Of a stretch of DNA of 64,000 nt, positions 46,008 to 57,940 are shown piece by piece. The number at the start of each line of letters is the position of its first letter. Positions within the stretch are counted from its first letter, which is position 1. The DNA comes from Lindgomyces ingoldianus (taxonomy: Eukaryota; Ascomycota; Dothideomycetes; Pleosporales; Lindgomycetaceae). The translations under genes were made by a program, and so were the position numbers. Where the stretch lies: NCBI RefSeq assembly GCF_010093535.1, contig NW_022985229.1, positions 112,208-176,207 of the forward strand. Direction: 5' to 3'. A model generated the notes under the pieces. It was not told where the DNA came from. It saw only the letters and a program-made list of their open reading frames with translations, and did no database searches.

Positions 46008-49000
46008 AGTAGGCTAACAAGAGAATTCTTTATATACTAAGATAGTACTAAAAACTATTTTAGTACTTTAAGTTTATTATTAGCTCTTAAGTAAAGATAA
46101 TTTTCTTTAGAACTTTATAAAAGTAAAGAACTTTTTTTAACTAAACATTTACTAGGTCTAAAGCCTTCTAATTAGCTCTAGCTAGCACGTAGTAGGCTAT
46201 CTTAGTAAGCTAGTCTACTATTACAAGGATTACATTATATACTAACTCTAAGTATTTACAAGAGGGCAGCTGCGTTATAAAATCTATTATAACATCCTGC
46301 TAAGGCCTATTAGACAGTAGTAAAGGGTAAAGGAGCCTATACAGGCAGTGTTGTAGAGCTACTAATTATCTACACCTTAAGCAGTTGTTATAGTACACCT
46401 TTACATTCTTTTTAAGCCCTTTTTAATTATATTAATGTATAATCTTTTTAAGTGTCTTTTTTACACTAAAGTAGCCTACTAATAGGCTATTGTAGCACTC
46501 CTAGAACACTTCTACCTTCTCTTAGTCTATTATTAAAGTTTTTTTTCCTATATTAGCTATAGCATGTTGTTCTAGCCTATTTTAGAAATAAGTGTCTTTA
46601 TTAAAGTTCTTTTTATTCTTTATTTTACTCTTAGTGTCTAATAAGTTTATTTTGTTATAGTTTTCTCTAATACCTAACATAAAGTTTTTATTATTATCCT
46701 TCTTTAGTTCTTTGCTTATAGCCTTTTTAGAATCTAGCTGTTTTAGCCTTTGTTTATTTTTAAAGTAGTCTCTAGCTAAGCCTAAAAATCTAGAGAACAT
46801 ATAATAGCTATAACTATTAATTTCTTTTTATAATTTTATTAATTTAAAAGGTTGCGCATGTTTGTTACACACACTACATTTCTTTTCTAAAAAGGCGATT
46901 ATAACTTCTTAATATAGTTAGGTCTTTTTAAAGGTCTATCTACTAGGTTTAGCTTCTCTAGATAGTGCGTAATAATAAATTATATTCTGTTATTCTTTTA
47001 TAGGCTTAGACCTGCTAGTATTTTAAAGTTTTAGTTTCTATAAACTAGTAAAGATTATTATAGTTTATAAAAAGTTTAAATAGTAAACCCTAGAGGTAAT
47101 GTTGCTAATATGCTAAACTTTTATTAATAGCAAGTAACTTCTTATTATAAGTATTATAATTATACTTAGCTTTACTTATTTTTTTAAGAAAAAGTTAATT
47201 ACCCTTTATTAAGCCCCTCTAGTCTTATCTAAGACTAATTAGCTTAAAATGCTATAAATTACACCCTCTAAGGTGTTAACCTCTACTTTAGTTTTTCTAT
47301 TAGCATTAAAATAAGCTAATATAAGAACTTTAAAAAAATTAGTTTTAGAGCTTTTAAAAGGCTGCTTTACTCTTAGAACTAATATTAAGCTTTTAACTTG
47401 CTTTTAACTTTTACTTTAAACTACCCTTTACTGCGTTTAGGCTCTTCTAGGTTAGCTTAGTAAAAGGTAGGGTAATTAAAGAGAAGTTAGTAATAAACTG
47501 CCTATAGTAGTTTATAAACTCTATAAAAACATAAATATCCTAAATAGTCTTTAGCATTAGCTACTTCTAGATTATCTTAATTTTTAAAAAGTTAACTTTA
47601 ACTTCTTTTAAGTAAACTATGTACTCTAAGTACTTGGTTTTTTATGTGTAAAATTTATTCTTACTAAGTTTTTAAAAAAGCTTTACGTTATATAATTTTT
47701 ATAGCACCTTTTTAACATAAAAAACTTATCCCTCTTCTATGTTAAAATAGACTAGAATATTATTAAGGTATATAATACATGTTACATTAACTAACCCTAC
47801 TAGAGCCTAGTTAATATAAGCCTAGAAAGCTACAGAAGTATTAGTAAAACTAAAAGGTATAACTTAGTACTTAAAATAACTATATTAAGTCTAGAATGCT
47901 ATTTTTTACTTATCTCTCTTAGGAATACATAATATACAGTACACATTATAAATATCTAGCTTTATATACTACTTTGCCTTTTTAAGTCTCTTACAAGATT
48001 TTAAGATAAGTAGTAGTAAGTAATAATTTTTTATTATAATCTAGCTTAGGTCTTAATGATTTATATAAAGCTTTAACTTTTTATTCTTTTTTTTATAACG
48101 TATCTAACAGGTTGGCCGGCCACACAGGTTGGCTAGCTACTTTTGCCAAGCCCCTACCACACTCTACCTATCTACATAATGCCTTAACAACAACACTAGA
48201 TTAAATTTTCTAAAGAAGGTTAGATACAGCTTGCTTTTTAGGCTTTTAAATAAGACTTAAAACTCTTCTTATAACACGCTGCAGCTATCTATAATGTCTC
48301 TTACACAACACTAAGCAATTAACGCGCTAGACAGCCTTTAGAAGCAGAATTCTAGCCTAAATTAAGAAATCTAACTAAGCTTAAGAAGAAAGTAGTTGTT
48401 AAGTATATACTTAAGCTTATTACACGCAGATTTCCCCCTAGGCTTGCAGCTGTAGCTAATATAGCTAATTCCTTGCACGTAGAGCGCAATCTAGGCCAGG
48501 TTAGCTTAAACTAGCCTAGTATGTAGGTTAAGCACTGCCTTAAGTTTATAATAAAGTTTAATTATAAGTATAATTATAAAAAAGCGCTTTATAAGAATCT
48601 AAAGGTTATCTAGGGCTAGTTTTGCCTAGTAGCTAACATAAAAGCTAAGTATAGTATCTAAAATAAAGACACATATAACTTTAATAAGTTAGGCTTTATA
48701 ATAAGCTAGATATTAACTAGAGTAGTTGTTACAGCTTTAAAGAGATAAGGACAGCTAAAGGTAATATAGTAAAGTAATAGAAAGTAGATAATAGTTATTT
48801 AAGGCATTAATATAAAGTAGGCTATTCTACTTTTTATTATTTTTAAGAGCTGCTATTACCTCTTTGCCTAGTATAAGAAGGAGAATCTACTTTAGAACTA
48901 GGTTATTACAATCTTTAAGAACAGCTAGATAATAAATAAGCTTAATCTGCAGTAGTTAAAGCACTTTAATAAGCATATAAAAAAAAGTTATAAGCGCTTA

Positions 49001-51386
49001 TTAGCTTTTTATTATTAATAGCTATAAAAGCTATAACTTGCTTAATTTCTAGCAGTACTATAAAAAGAATAAAATTATTACTATTTACATGCTTCTACAC
49101 TTATTACACCTTCTATAGCCTCTTAATATAGGTTGTTTTGCCCCTTTAAAAAAAGTGTATAAGCGCTAAGCTAAAGATCTTATATATAACTAGATTACTT
49201 ATATTATAAAACTTAAATTCTTACTATGCTTTATACGCGCTTATAATGCAGTAATTACTTCTAGTAATATTTAAAAAGAGTTTTAAGGCGCTAGTTTAGT
49301 CTTATTTAACCTAGAATAAGTTAAAATAGCCTTTAACATCTAGTTATGTACTCTATTACTACTACTGCCTATTAATAATAAGCTCTAGCAGTTGTAAACC
49401 CTAAGTAATACTCTTAAATTTAAGTTTTAATTAATGCTTATAAAAGCAGGAATTTAAAGGCATGTAAATAGCTTACTAATATCTATAGTAGAAGCCTTTA
49501 AAAAGGTTTAAAGGGGGCAGTAATTATTTCACATAAGCTAGTGTTAGTGTAAAAGGAGATTATAAAGCTTTAAGCAGCAAATAAAGCTGCCACACAACAT
49601 AGATTGCATAAAAGGAAGCAGATTTAAGCAAAAAAGACTTTAATAGTTAAGAATAGAGCTTGTCTAACTACTTTAAAGGAGTTTAAAGCGCGTAGTAATA
49701 AGAAGAAGCTAAAGACGCAGGTGCGCGCTAAAGGAGGTAAGCTAAGTTAAAGGCAATATAGGCAGTGTAATTAGACTAGGCATAACTTGCGTACATGTAA
49801 GAAAGTAGCAGAAGTAGACTCTAAATAATATCTTGTGTTGTATTGCTCTATACAGGGCTAAAGTGGGCTGTTTTGCGCCAGAATAGGGTAGTTTTAGTGG
49901 GGGCTTAGCAAAAGTAGTCGGCCAACCCGTGTGGCCGGCCAACCCGTTAGGTACGTTAAATAGAATTAAAGCTTTTATAAAAGACTTAGACCTTAAAATT
50001 TACTCTTTTTATAAATAATTATTAATATATTTATAAAGATGCTGTAACTTATACTCTAATAAGTTATATAGTAGCTAGTAAGAAGGCTTTGTCTCTTCTT
50101 CTAGCTTAATAGCTAGATTTTTTTAGCTATGTAGTAGTACTTTTAACATTTTAGTAGACTTAACTACATCTGCATATTTTTTATACTTTAGTTTTAACTT
50201 AAGCTTTATAAGTTTTAAAGAATCTTTAGTGTTATTAGATAGCACACTATTAACATAGACATTTATATTAGAACTCTACATAGTTTACTTAAACTCTGCT
50301 GTGTCTTTTAAGGCTACTTTAGTGTACTTTAGCATACTATAGTTCTTTACACCTTTAAATAATATATGTTTTATATAAAAATTTAGCTTTAAATTAAACT
50401 AATTAATCTAAAGTAAATCTAAATATATTAAAGGTCTCTTTAAGTTTATTACTATAAATAGCACTTTATAAGTCTAAACTCTTTTTTAAAAGTCTATAAT
50501 CTTTATATTTATAACTATAAAGCTGTAGACAGCAAAGTCTAATTTATTAGGTGCCTTTAAAACGAGACCTAGCAGAGGCTTAATTTTAAGATCCTGCTCT
50601 TTAGCTATTATAGTAGATAGGATATTTAATTCAGCTTCTTTGTCTAATATAGCCTAAAAGTTTGTTAATAACTTTATACTTACTATTACGAATAATAAAG
50701 TTAATCTTTTTAAGTATAATAAGTTCTAAAAGTTTTTAAGCTTTTTTTTATTACTTTTTAAGGTAATATAAGCTAAAAAAAAGCTTAGTTTTTTTAGCCT
50801 TACTTTTTATTTTTTACTTATTCTTGTTAGACTTGTCTTTGCTTTTATTCTTTATAAAATAATGGAAAGAAATATAACTTAGCTGCTTATAATTTTAGCA
50901 AGTAACTTTTATTTTATTAGATTTTTACTTTTTTTAGCTTTTTTTTAGCTTAAAGGCTTTTTTTATTTCTTTTTAAGCTTCTTTAAGTCTTTATTAGCTA
51001 AAGGTAAAGTAGAACACTTCTATGTTCCCTTCTTTTTTAACTTTAGCTCTTTTCCCTTCTACAGGCAGTAGTAGGATATGTTGCTCTGCTTTTCTACCTA
51101 AGCTAATGTCTTTTACTTACTTTATAGGATATACATTAGATTACACTTAATCTTATTAAATAGTGTGCTACTAAAGTTTACTATTATTCTATCTAGGCTC
51201 TTCTTATTAACTTTAGTCTATAATAGCTTAAAGTAGGCTAGAAGTTTAGTTAGAAACTAGTTCGGTTATTATTTATAGTTTTATATAGTGTTATATGCTA
51301 CCTTTTTTTATTTTACTAAAGTACTTAATGCATTAAGCATCTTATTTTTAAGATCTTACTATGTTAGTAACTATAATAAGTTAATA
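46008..51386 (-). mobile_element. Gypsy-1 copy 2, RIP-mutated polyprotein remnant
   Basis: Minus-strand relative of copy 1, in pieces 46008-48097 and 49957-51386. Integrase lies at 46010-46980, RNase H near 47040-47400, and RT at 47440-48090 with the YxDD-type box at 47740-47775. The upstream part extends into protease and gag-like, lysine-rich sequence (50560-51386) that copy 1 lacks. The left end breaks inside integrase and is joined to Gypsy-2 with no LTR. No open frame remains. Confidence 0.8.
48098..49956 (+). mobile_element. Pogo-2, full-length Fot1/pogo-like transposon (RIP-inactivated)
   Basis: 1859 bp, TA-flanked (48096-48097, 49957-49958), with the GGCCGGCC-type module doubled in both terminal repeats (some copies decayed). 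Its length matches Pogo-1 (1857-1866 bp), and the transposase frame is colinear on the + strand. It contains the roughly 740 bp central portion missing from the derivatives at 42126 and 53268. RIP stops disable it. Confidence 0.87.
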
Positions 51387-51591
51387 TGTCGGTTGACCTA
51401 GGTTCAATCAAACGAACGTACGCCCAAGGGGCGTACTAAGAGGTGAGCAGGCAAAGATCTTCTTGTTATTAACTACTGCCCTCTCTCTTTGTACAAAGAA
51501 AGAGGGCTCTTAAGTACACATAGCCTCTAACGCACAGGCTAGATAGCTAATGTTTTAGGCAACCTAATTTAGCTGTACTTACGTACAGACA
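51387..51591. repeat. LTR of the short LTR element (left)
   Basis: 205 bp, largely un-RIPed, with a complementary pair of short boxes (CTCTCTTTGTAC/GTACAAAGAAAGAG) forming a hairpin near 51475-51505. Confidence 0.85.
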
Positions 51592-52349
51592 CTAGCAACT
51601 TTTTATTTTTATAAATTAAGTTGCTTGCCTGCCTTGCCTTATTTTTTATCCCCCTTTATACTATCTCTTGCATCCTTTCCTCTTCTTCTTTGTACAGGGC
51701 CTATAGTGTACTGCTAGTTCGCAACACTTGCTAGCTTTTTAGCCTGCGTACAGCATCTCTTTCCTACAAGATAGATCCTGTGCTTAGCTAGAGCATAGAG
51801 GAGCTCTTGCCTAAACACACAAGATAGGTTGTTAAAATCCTGTTATGTCTAGCCTTTAAAGTCTTCTACAAAGTTAGATAGACTGTACCCTCCTGTACGC
51901 ATAAAGATAAGGGTATCTGCTATGTATAAGGTTTGTTGTACTTAGAAGGGATTTGTTAACATGTTAAGGCAGTCTACTAGAAGGGTAAAGTTAACCTTCT
52001 TTTGTAGTATTGTTCTAGACATGTAGGTTATCTCTACTAGTTTATTGTACAAGTATCCTATAACAAGGTAAAAGTTTGCTAGTTGCTTTATTTGTATAGC
52101 TGTTATCTAGGGAGGGGGGTGGGTGGTGCTAGTTGTGTGTTTGTATAGCTGTTCTTAGGGGGGGGTGTTAGTTAATTGCCTTTTGTGTAGGCAATAGATG
52201 TTAGGTTGCAGCGTGTTTAGGCGACATAGGGGGGGGGAGAAGGTATATTGTGGGCTTTTGTACGTGCAATAGATGTTAACTAATTAATTACCTCTTATAT
52301 AAGTAATTAATTAAGGGGGTGTTAACAAAGTAAGCTGCTAATAAGAAGC

Positions 52350-52776
52350 CTCCTCTATGTAGCTACGCACGCGGTAGGTTTCTAATTGTGCAGCCTATAT
52401 TGTCTCCTCTGCGTGGCTACGCATGTAGTAGGTAAGTAGTTGCACAGCCTGTGTTAATAGGAGGCTCTAGGGCGCATAAAGGCTTAGCAGTAAGCCCTCT
52501 CTGCGTGGCTATGCATGTGGCAGGTTGCTAATCTTGTCTTTGTGTAATTAGTTAATCTAGGGGCGCGCATAAGGCTTACTTACCCCTCTTTATGTGGCTA
52601 CGCACACAGTAGATGTAAGCTTCTTTGTACCTTCTCTGCGTGGCTACGCACGCGGTAGGTGTAAGCTTCTTGTACAGTAGCAGTTTTATTAATCCTTGTA
52701 AATCTGCCTATTAAAAAGACAGGTTTTCTGCAAAGGCTTAAGAAGCCCTCTCTGTGTGGCTACGCACACAGTAGGT
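52350..52776 (+). repeat. Six interspersed GC-rich hairpin motifs
   Basis: Copies at about 52350-52379, 52405-52433, 52496-52525, 52584-52614, 52632-52660 and 52747-52776, consensus CTCTGCGTGGCTACGCAC followed by GCGGTAGGT. GCGT and ACGC can pair around GGCT. Spacing is irregular (about 30-100 bp), so this is neither a CRISPR nor a simple tandem array. Confidence 0.88.
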
Positions 52777-52818
52777 TTAAGCTTTTGCAGTAAAATAGTC
52801 TGTTAATAGACTAATTAG

Positions 52819-53023
52819 TGTTAGTTAACTTAGGTTTAATTAAACAAACATACGCCTAAGGGGCGTACTAAGAGGTAAGTAGGTAAAGATTTTCTTGTTA
52901 TTAACTACTGCTCTTTCTTTTTGTATAAAGAAAGAGGGCTCTTAAGTACACATAGCCCCTAACGCACAGGCTAGATAGCCAACGTTTCAGGCAACCTAAT
53001 TCAGCCGTACTTACGTACGGACA
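52819..53023. repeat. LTR of the short LTR element (right)
   Basis: 205 bp; colinear with 51387-51591, with several C-to-T and G-to-A differences of RIP type in its first 60 bases. Confidence 0.85.
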
Positions 53024-53028
53024 TAATA

Positions 53029-53265
53029 AGCTTTAAATAAGTGTAGTGTGTTTTTTATAGTAATTATAGTGTCTTATTAACATATTATGGAGTAAAAGAG
53101 ATTTTCTATAATTTCTAAGTAAAGCTTAATAAACTTTTTTAATAATAGTTTTTATTATCTCTACACTACTAGTTATAGTCTACTTTATTTTTTTTATTAG
53201 TGTAGCAGTTTAGGACACAGTAAGTTTACTTAGTCTTAGGTAAGTTTTAGTATAATAATATTTAA
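53029..53265. repeat. RIP-degraded remnant, probably Gypsy-1 copy 2 continued
   Basis: AT-rich DNA between two insertions, continuous with 51386 before the short LTR element landed. No domain could be read. Confidence 0.4.
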
Positions 53266-53267
53266 TA

Positions 53268-54399
53268 ACGTACCTAACGGGTTAGCCGGCTACACGGGTT
53301 GGCCAGCCACTTTTGCTAAGCCCCTACTAAACTCTACCTATCTACATAATGCCTTAACAACAACACTAGATTAAATCTTCTAAAGAATATTAGATACAGC
53401 TTACTCTTTAGGCTTTTAAATAAGACTTAAAACTCTTCTTATAATGCGCTGCAGCTATTTATAATGTCTTTTATACAACACTAAGTAATTAACGCGCTAG
53501 ACAGCCTTTACAAGCAGAATGCTAGCCTAAATTAAGGAATCTAACTAAGCTTAAAAAGAAGGTAGTTATTAAGTACATACTTAAGCTTATTACGCGCAGA
53601 TTTCCCTCTAGGCTTACAGCTGTAGCTAATATAGCTAATTCCTTGCCTGCAGAGTGTAATCTAGGCTAGGTTAGCTTAAACTAGCCTAGTATGTAGGTTA
53701 AGCACTGCCTTAAGTTTATAATAAAGTTTAATTATAAGTATAATTATAAAAAAGTGCTTTATAAAAATCTAGAGGTTATCTAGAGCTATTTTTGCCTAGT
53801 AGCTAACATAAAAGCTAAGTACAGTATCTAGGATAAAGACAGGTATAACTTTAACAAGTTAGGCTTTATAATAGGCTAGATATTAACTAGAGCAGTTATT
53901 ATAGCTTTAAAGAGCTAAGGAGAGCTAAAGGTAATATAGTAAAGTAATAAAAAGTAGATAATAGTTATCTAAGGCATTAACATAACAGGGTAGGCTATAA
54001 AATTATAAAGCTTTAAGTAGTAAATAAAGCTGCTACATAATATAGATTACATAAAAGAAAGTAGATTTAGGCAAAAAAAACTTTAATAGTTAAGAATAAG
54101 GCTTATCTAACTGCTCTAAAGGAGTTTAGAGCGCGTAGTAATAGGAAGAAGCTAAAGACGCAGGTGCGCGCTAAAGAAAGTAAGCTAAGTTAAAGGTAAT
54201 ATAGGCAGTGCAATTAAACTAGGTATAACTTACATATATATAAGTAAGTAGTAAAAGCAGACTTTAAATAATATCTTATGTTGTATTACTTTATATAGGG
54301 CTAAAGTAGGCTGTTTCGCGAGAGAACGGGGCGGTTTTAGTAGGGGCTTGGCAAAAGTAGCCGGCCAACCCGCGCGGCCGGCCAACCCGTTAGGTACGT
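53268..54399 (+). mobile_element. Pogo-2 internal-deletion derivative, 1132 bp
   Basis: TA-flanked (53266-53267, 54400-54401), with the GGCCGGCC module twice at both ends. It has the same internal deletion as the element at 42126 (the joint follows GGCATTAA and resumes at GGCTATAA). The N-terminal transposase text is present on the + strand but RIP-broken. The 17 bp length difference from the 42126 copy equals one terminal module. Confidence 0.87.
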
Positions 54400-54401
54400 T
54401 A

Positions 54402-54850
54402 CTTTAGCTAGTAACTTATTAAGTGTGCTTATATTACTTACTTTAAATTAATAATAATTTTTTATTATTTTAGCTAGTTTTTATGCTTTTTGCTGCTCCT
54501 ACAGCTAGGTGTAGGCTTCTGCTAAAGCCTAATTTACAGGGGTAGACTGTGTGTTGCTTAGTTCTTTACTAGCCCTTCTAACCTCTTTTAGGCTCTAATT
54601 ACCTTCTAAATAGCTTAATAAGCCTAATTTATAAAAAAATTTATTATCTTTTTTACTTATCTTTTACTTTGTTTCTTTTTATGTTAGTGTTAATTCTAGT
54701 TAAGTATTACTAAAAGTAGTAGTCTTAGTTAGCTTTTTTAGTAGTTTTTAAGCGCTAGTTATATCTAATTCTCTTCTAGCGTTTTACTTTAACACTATTA
54801 TATAAGAATGTTGCCCTTAAGTAGTATGCTAGCTTGTAAAGCAATTTAAA
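54402..54850 (-). repeat. RIP-degraded coding remnant of unknown family
   Basis: On the minus strand the text contains a possible coiled-coil stretch (ALAEAYT, stop, then EQQKA) and Lys-rich parts. This would suit a gag or a transposase C-terminus, but it is not decisive. It ends at TTAAA, the target duplication of the next solo LTR. Confidence 0.35.
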
Positions 54851-55051
54851 TGTAAAGATAAAATAGTAAGTAGCATAAATAGCACTAAGAGCAAGCTTTT
54901 AGAGAAAGATAGAAGTGTATTATAAAAGAGACAAATTGCTGCTAAGCCTTACTTGTTAGAATTTATGCTTATATACAAAGCACAGGTTATATAACCTCTA
55001 AACAGGTTAGGTGAGGCTATATTAGCCTGTTCTAGGACATCCGGCCTTATA
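54851..55051 (+). repeat. Solo LTR (201 bp, TGTAAAG family)
   Basis: Near-identical to 8369-8569, with a perfect TTAAA duplication (54846-54850, 55052-55056). The terminal CA is mutated to TA. Orientation is arbitrary. Confidence 0.88.
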
Positions 55052-55056
55052 TTAAA

Positions 55057-55780
55057 GATAAGTAGTTAGTAACACTTTTAAGCCTTATCTTTTATTTCTT
55101 AATTAAACATAGTTTTAACCTATTAAAGGCCTAAGTTGTTCTTTGTCTATTTACTTAAAAATAAAGTAAAGAAAGCTTTGTAAATTTTAAAGTTAAAATT
55201 CTATAGCTAAGTGTCTTAGATGTTACCTATAACAGGTTAGTAAATAAGGCCTAGAGACAAGGCAGTTCTCTCTGCGCATATGCATGTAATAGTTATAATC
55301 TACTTATAATTACAGTTCTATACTATTAACTTAATCTTTTCTTCTTTATACTTTTTTTAAGAGAAGACATTTTTTGTCTTTAAAAGAACTTTAATTAAGA
55401 AGCCTTTCTTATCTATGTTGTACATGTCTTAAGACTTAATATTATACTGCTTAATCTTACGCTTTAAAAGTTTAAAATATAGTACATCTTTAAAAGAAGA
55501 GTTAACTCTTTTTCTTTCTTTATTTATACTAGTTGTCTACTTAGATACTAGCTTAACTTTGTAACGCTTAAGAAACTAGTTAGGCTATAACCTTCTAGCA
55601 AGGTTTCTGCTTATTTCTGTAGTAAAATTGCGTAGCATCTGTCTTGTAGAAGGTAGGCCTTGTTTGCAGAGCCTATTAATGTATTATACTAGCTCCTTCT
55701 CTTACTGCAAATTAAAAAGTCTTTAATTTTTTTATTACTTTGCATAGCTTTACTAGACTCTATAAAATTGTTTTAACAAC
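55057..55780 (-). mobile_element. Third pogo-like transposase remnant
   Basis: Read on the minus strand through stops, the segment contains KELV then YINRLCKQGLPSTRQMLRNF (helix-turn-helix part, about 55600-55720) and DMYNIDKKGFLIKVLL (DDE start, about 55370-55420). Further on are CICAERTALSLGLIY and a SPSG block. This order is that of pogo/Fot1 transposases, but the text differs from Pogo-1 and Pogo-2, so it is a separate family. Termini were not found, and the C-terminal DDE part is missing or unrecognisable beyond the solo LTR. Confidence 0.75.
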
Positions 55781-57881
55781 AATAATTAAGCAACACGAAA
55801 CTTTTTTGCTGTCTAAGTAATATTAGGTTTTTTACCTAGCTTGAGTGATTCTAGCGCTGTCAACGCAGCTAAAATTAGGTCTATATTAGTAGAGTTAGAG
55901 TTATGTTGAAATTTTAAATTTTCCGAAGCGAGTGTGCGCCAGGTGAAACCGTGCGTCAGATGCTAATTGTCGTGTGCGAAATTCTCTAGATTCTTAGCAA
56001 TGCCAAGTAACAACTTTCCCCTTACAAATCTTATAGAAATGCAGGTCACTGCACATATCGCTCTATATAATCAACTACAACGCTTTCTACTGTAGGTGAA
56101 GCTTTTCAAATGTATAGATAGGGCCTATCCTACTAATTTAGCAGAGTTTTAGATTATAGATCTAACTATAGGCCTCTTACAGGCCCCCTAGGGGACGTGT
56201 CTTATAGAAGCGCGCATTCTTAATCTAGAGGCCTTGCTACTAGCCTCCTCTTACTTAAAGCATAGGTAGAAGACTGCTTATAGTTATTTTATTACATATT
56301 ATCTTCTAATGCTTAGCGTTCTTATCCTAGAGGTTATTACTTGCTTACGCGCTAGCTATAGTACTGTCTATGCAATCTATTAGAACCTTATAAAGTATAG
56401 TACTATTACAGCTCTGCAGGTGCAGCAGTTAGGGCGTTCTCTAAGACTTACCCTAGCTAACAGAGAGGCTCTGTTTAATAAGCTTGTTGCGCACAGCTAG
56501 ATGTACTAGAACAAGATAAAGTAGTAGTTATTTATAAAGCATAAAGTGCTTATTAATTAATTAAATATTTCTACAATGTTAAAGAAAGAAGGCTAAAATA
56601 AAAAAGTAATTAAACTACTGTTAGTTAAACATAGTAAAAATCTCTATAATAACTATTACTATATTATAATAAACTATACTGTAGATTAATTAGTCTTTAT
56701 TAATAAGTTAAATTTTAACAAAACAACAGGCTAAAGGCGCTGCGCATATAGCCTAATTAGTAATAATAATTAATACGCTAGGGATAAAGACTGCAGGCGC
56801 GCATGGTTAGTTCTACTAGCGTACACCCTCCTCTATAGATACCTTAATTGTACAGCGTTTTAGTAGAAATACTTTAACACTAAGCTTTTTATTAATTAGA
56901 TAGAGAACTAGCTTTTACTAACTATTAATTATTAGTTTAAAAGGTGCGTAATATATGTTGTTTTAGATAACTGCTCTACTTACTATAACAAAAGAATACT
57001 AAACACTATCTAAAGAGAAGGGCATACAGAACAGTTCCTGCTGCTATACTTACCTAACTATAATCTAATTAAGCTAACTTTTTTAGTGCTAAAGGCCTAA
57101 GTATAATATTACTACTACTATTACTAATATAAGTTTAACGCATTTAGAGATTTCCTAAAATGTACTATTAGTAAAAGTTACTATAATTAATTTACTACTA
57201 AGCTGTTCTAGCACGCTAGTAGAGAAGAACTATATATTAAAGATAAGGTATTTAATAGAGCAAACGCGTAGATAAGAGCGTACAAAAGAGGTAAAGTTAA
57301 TAAGTAGCAGCTGCAGTAGCAGTCTAATTTTATAGTACTATTATGCACTAGGACTGCGACAACAAGCTGCCCTATTATTACATACTATCTACTATATAAA
57401 TCTAGGATTTATTGTTTAAACTAACTAACATTACTTTTTAGAAATCCCTCTCTACTAATCTACAGATTAATAAGAGCTCCTGCTGCTAGCACAGCCTTCC
57501 TCTAATAGTGCTCTAGTTTAAGCCTACCTAAATAGCGTCTAAAACTGCGCATAATCCTATTAGGCAGATAATAATCTACTGTTACTAGTTTATACAGTTT
57601 AAACACTAAATCTTTTATGCCTTTAAAGTTATCTAAAGTCTAGAAGTTTGCAGTTGCTGTCTTTTTTATATGTTTAAACTAAAGCTTCTAAGCTTTAGTT
57701 TTCTGCTGCTTAATTATCTAATAAAAGAACTCTTTTACTAGATTATATTTGTCCTGTAATAGATCTATAGGGCTTAATTTCTTAGTAGGCAATTAATTAA
57801 CAGCAGCGTTTACGTGAACAGCGCTAGGCAGAGGATTGTATAGTGGGGGCAGAGGCAGGTTAACAAGAGGAGCTGCAGGGG

Positions 57882-57940
57882 CTGCTAGAGCTGCTAGAGC
57901 TGCTAGAGCTGCTAGAGCTGCTAGAGCTGCAGTAACTGCA
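57882..57940 (-). repeat. 9 bp tandem repeat, in-frame Ala-Ala-Leu codons
   Basis: About six units of AGCTGCTAG. On the minus strand the repeat encodes a Leu-Ala-Ala run within the decayed protein region of the 4.2 kb element, so it may have been part of its coding sequence. Confidence 0.85.

Larger units (their letters stand above)
51387..53023. mobile_element. Short non-autonomous LTR element (TRIM-like)
   Basis: Two 205 bp LTRs (51387-51591 and 52819-53023) with a perfect TAATA duplication (51382-51386 and 53024-53028) flank about 1.2 kb with no polyprotein similarity. LTR ends read TGTCGGTTGACC and GTACGGACA. The base after the left LTR (CTAGCAACTTTTTA) is the same as beside the Copia-B LTR at 62880, suggesting mobilisation by Copia-B machinery. 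The interior holds poly-G runs (52110-52235) and six copies of a GC-rich hairpin motif. Direction is undetermined. Confidence 0.82.

Noticed and set aside
52350..52776. Regularly spaced hairpin repeats resembling a CRISPR array
   Set aside because: Spacing is irregular, the setting is eukaryotic, and the repeats lie inside an LTR element.
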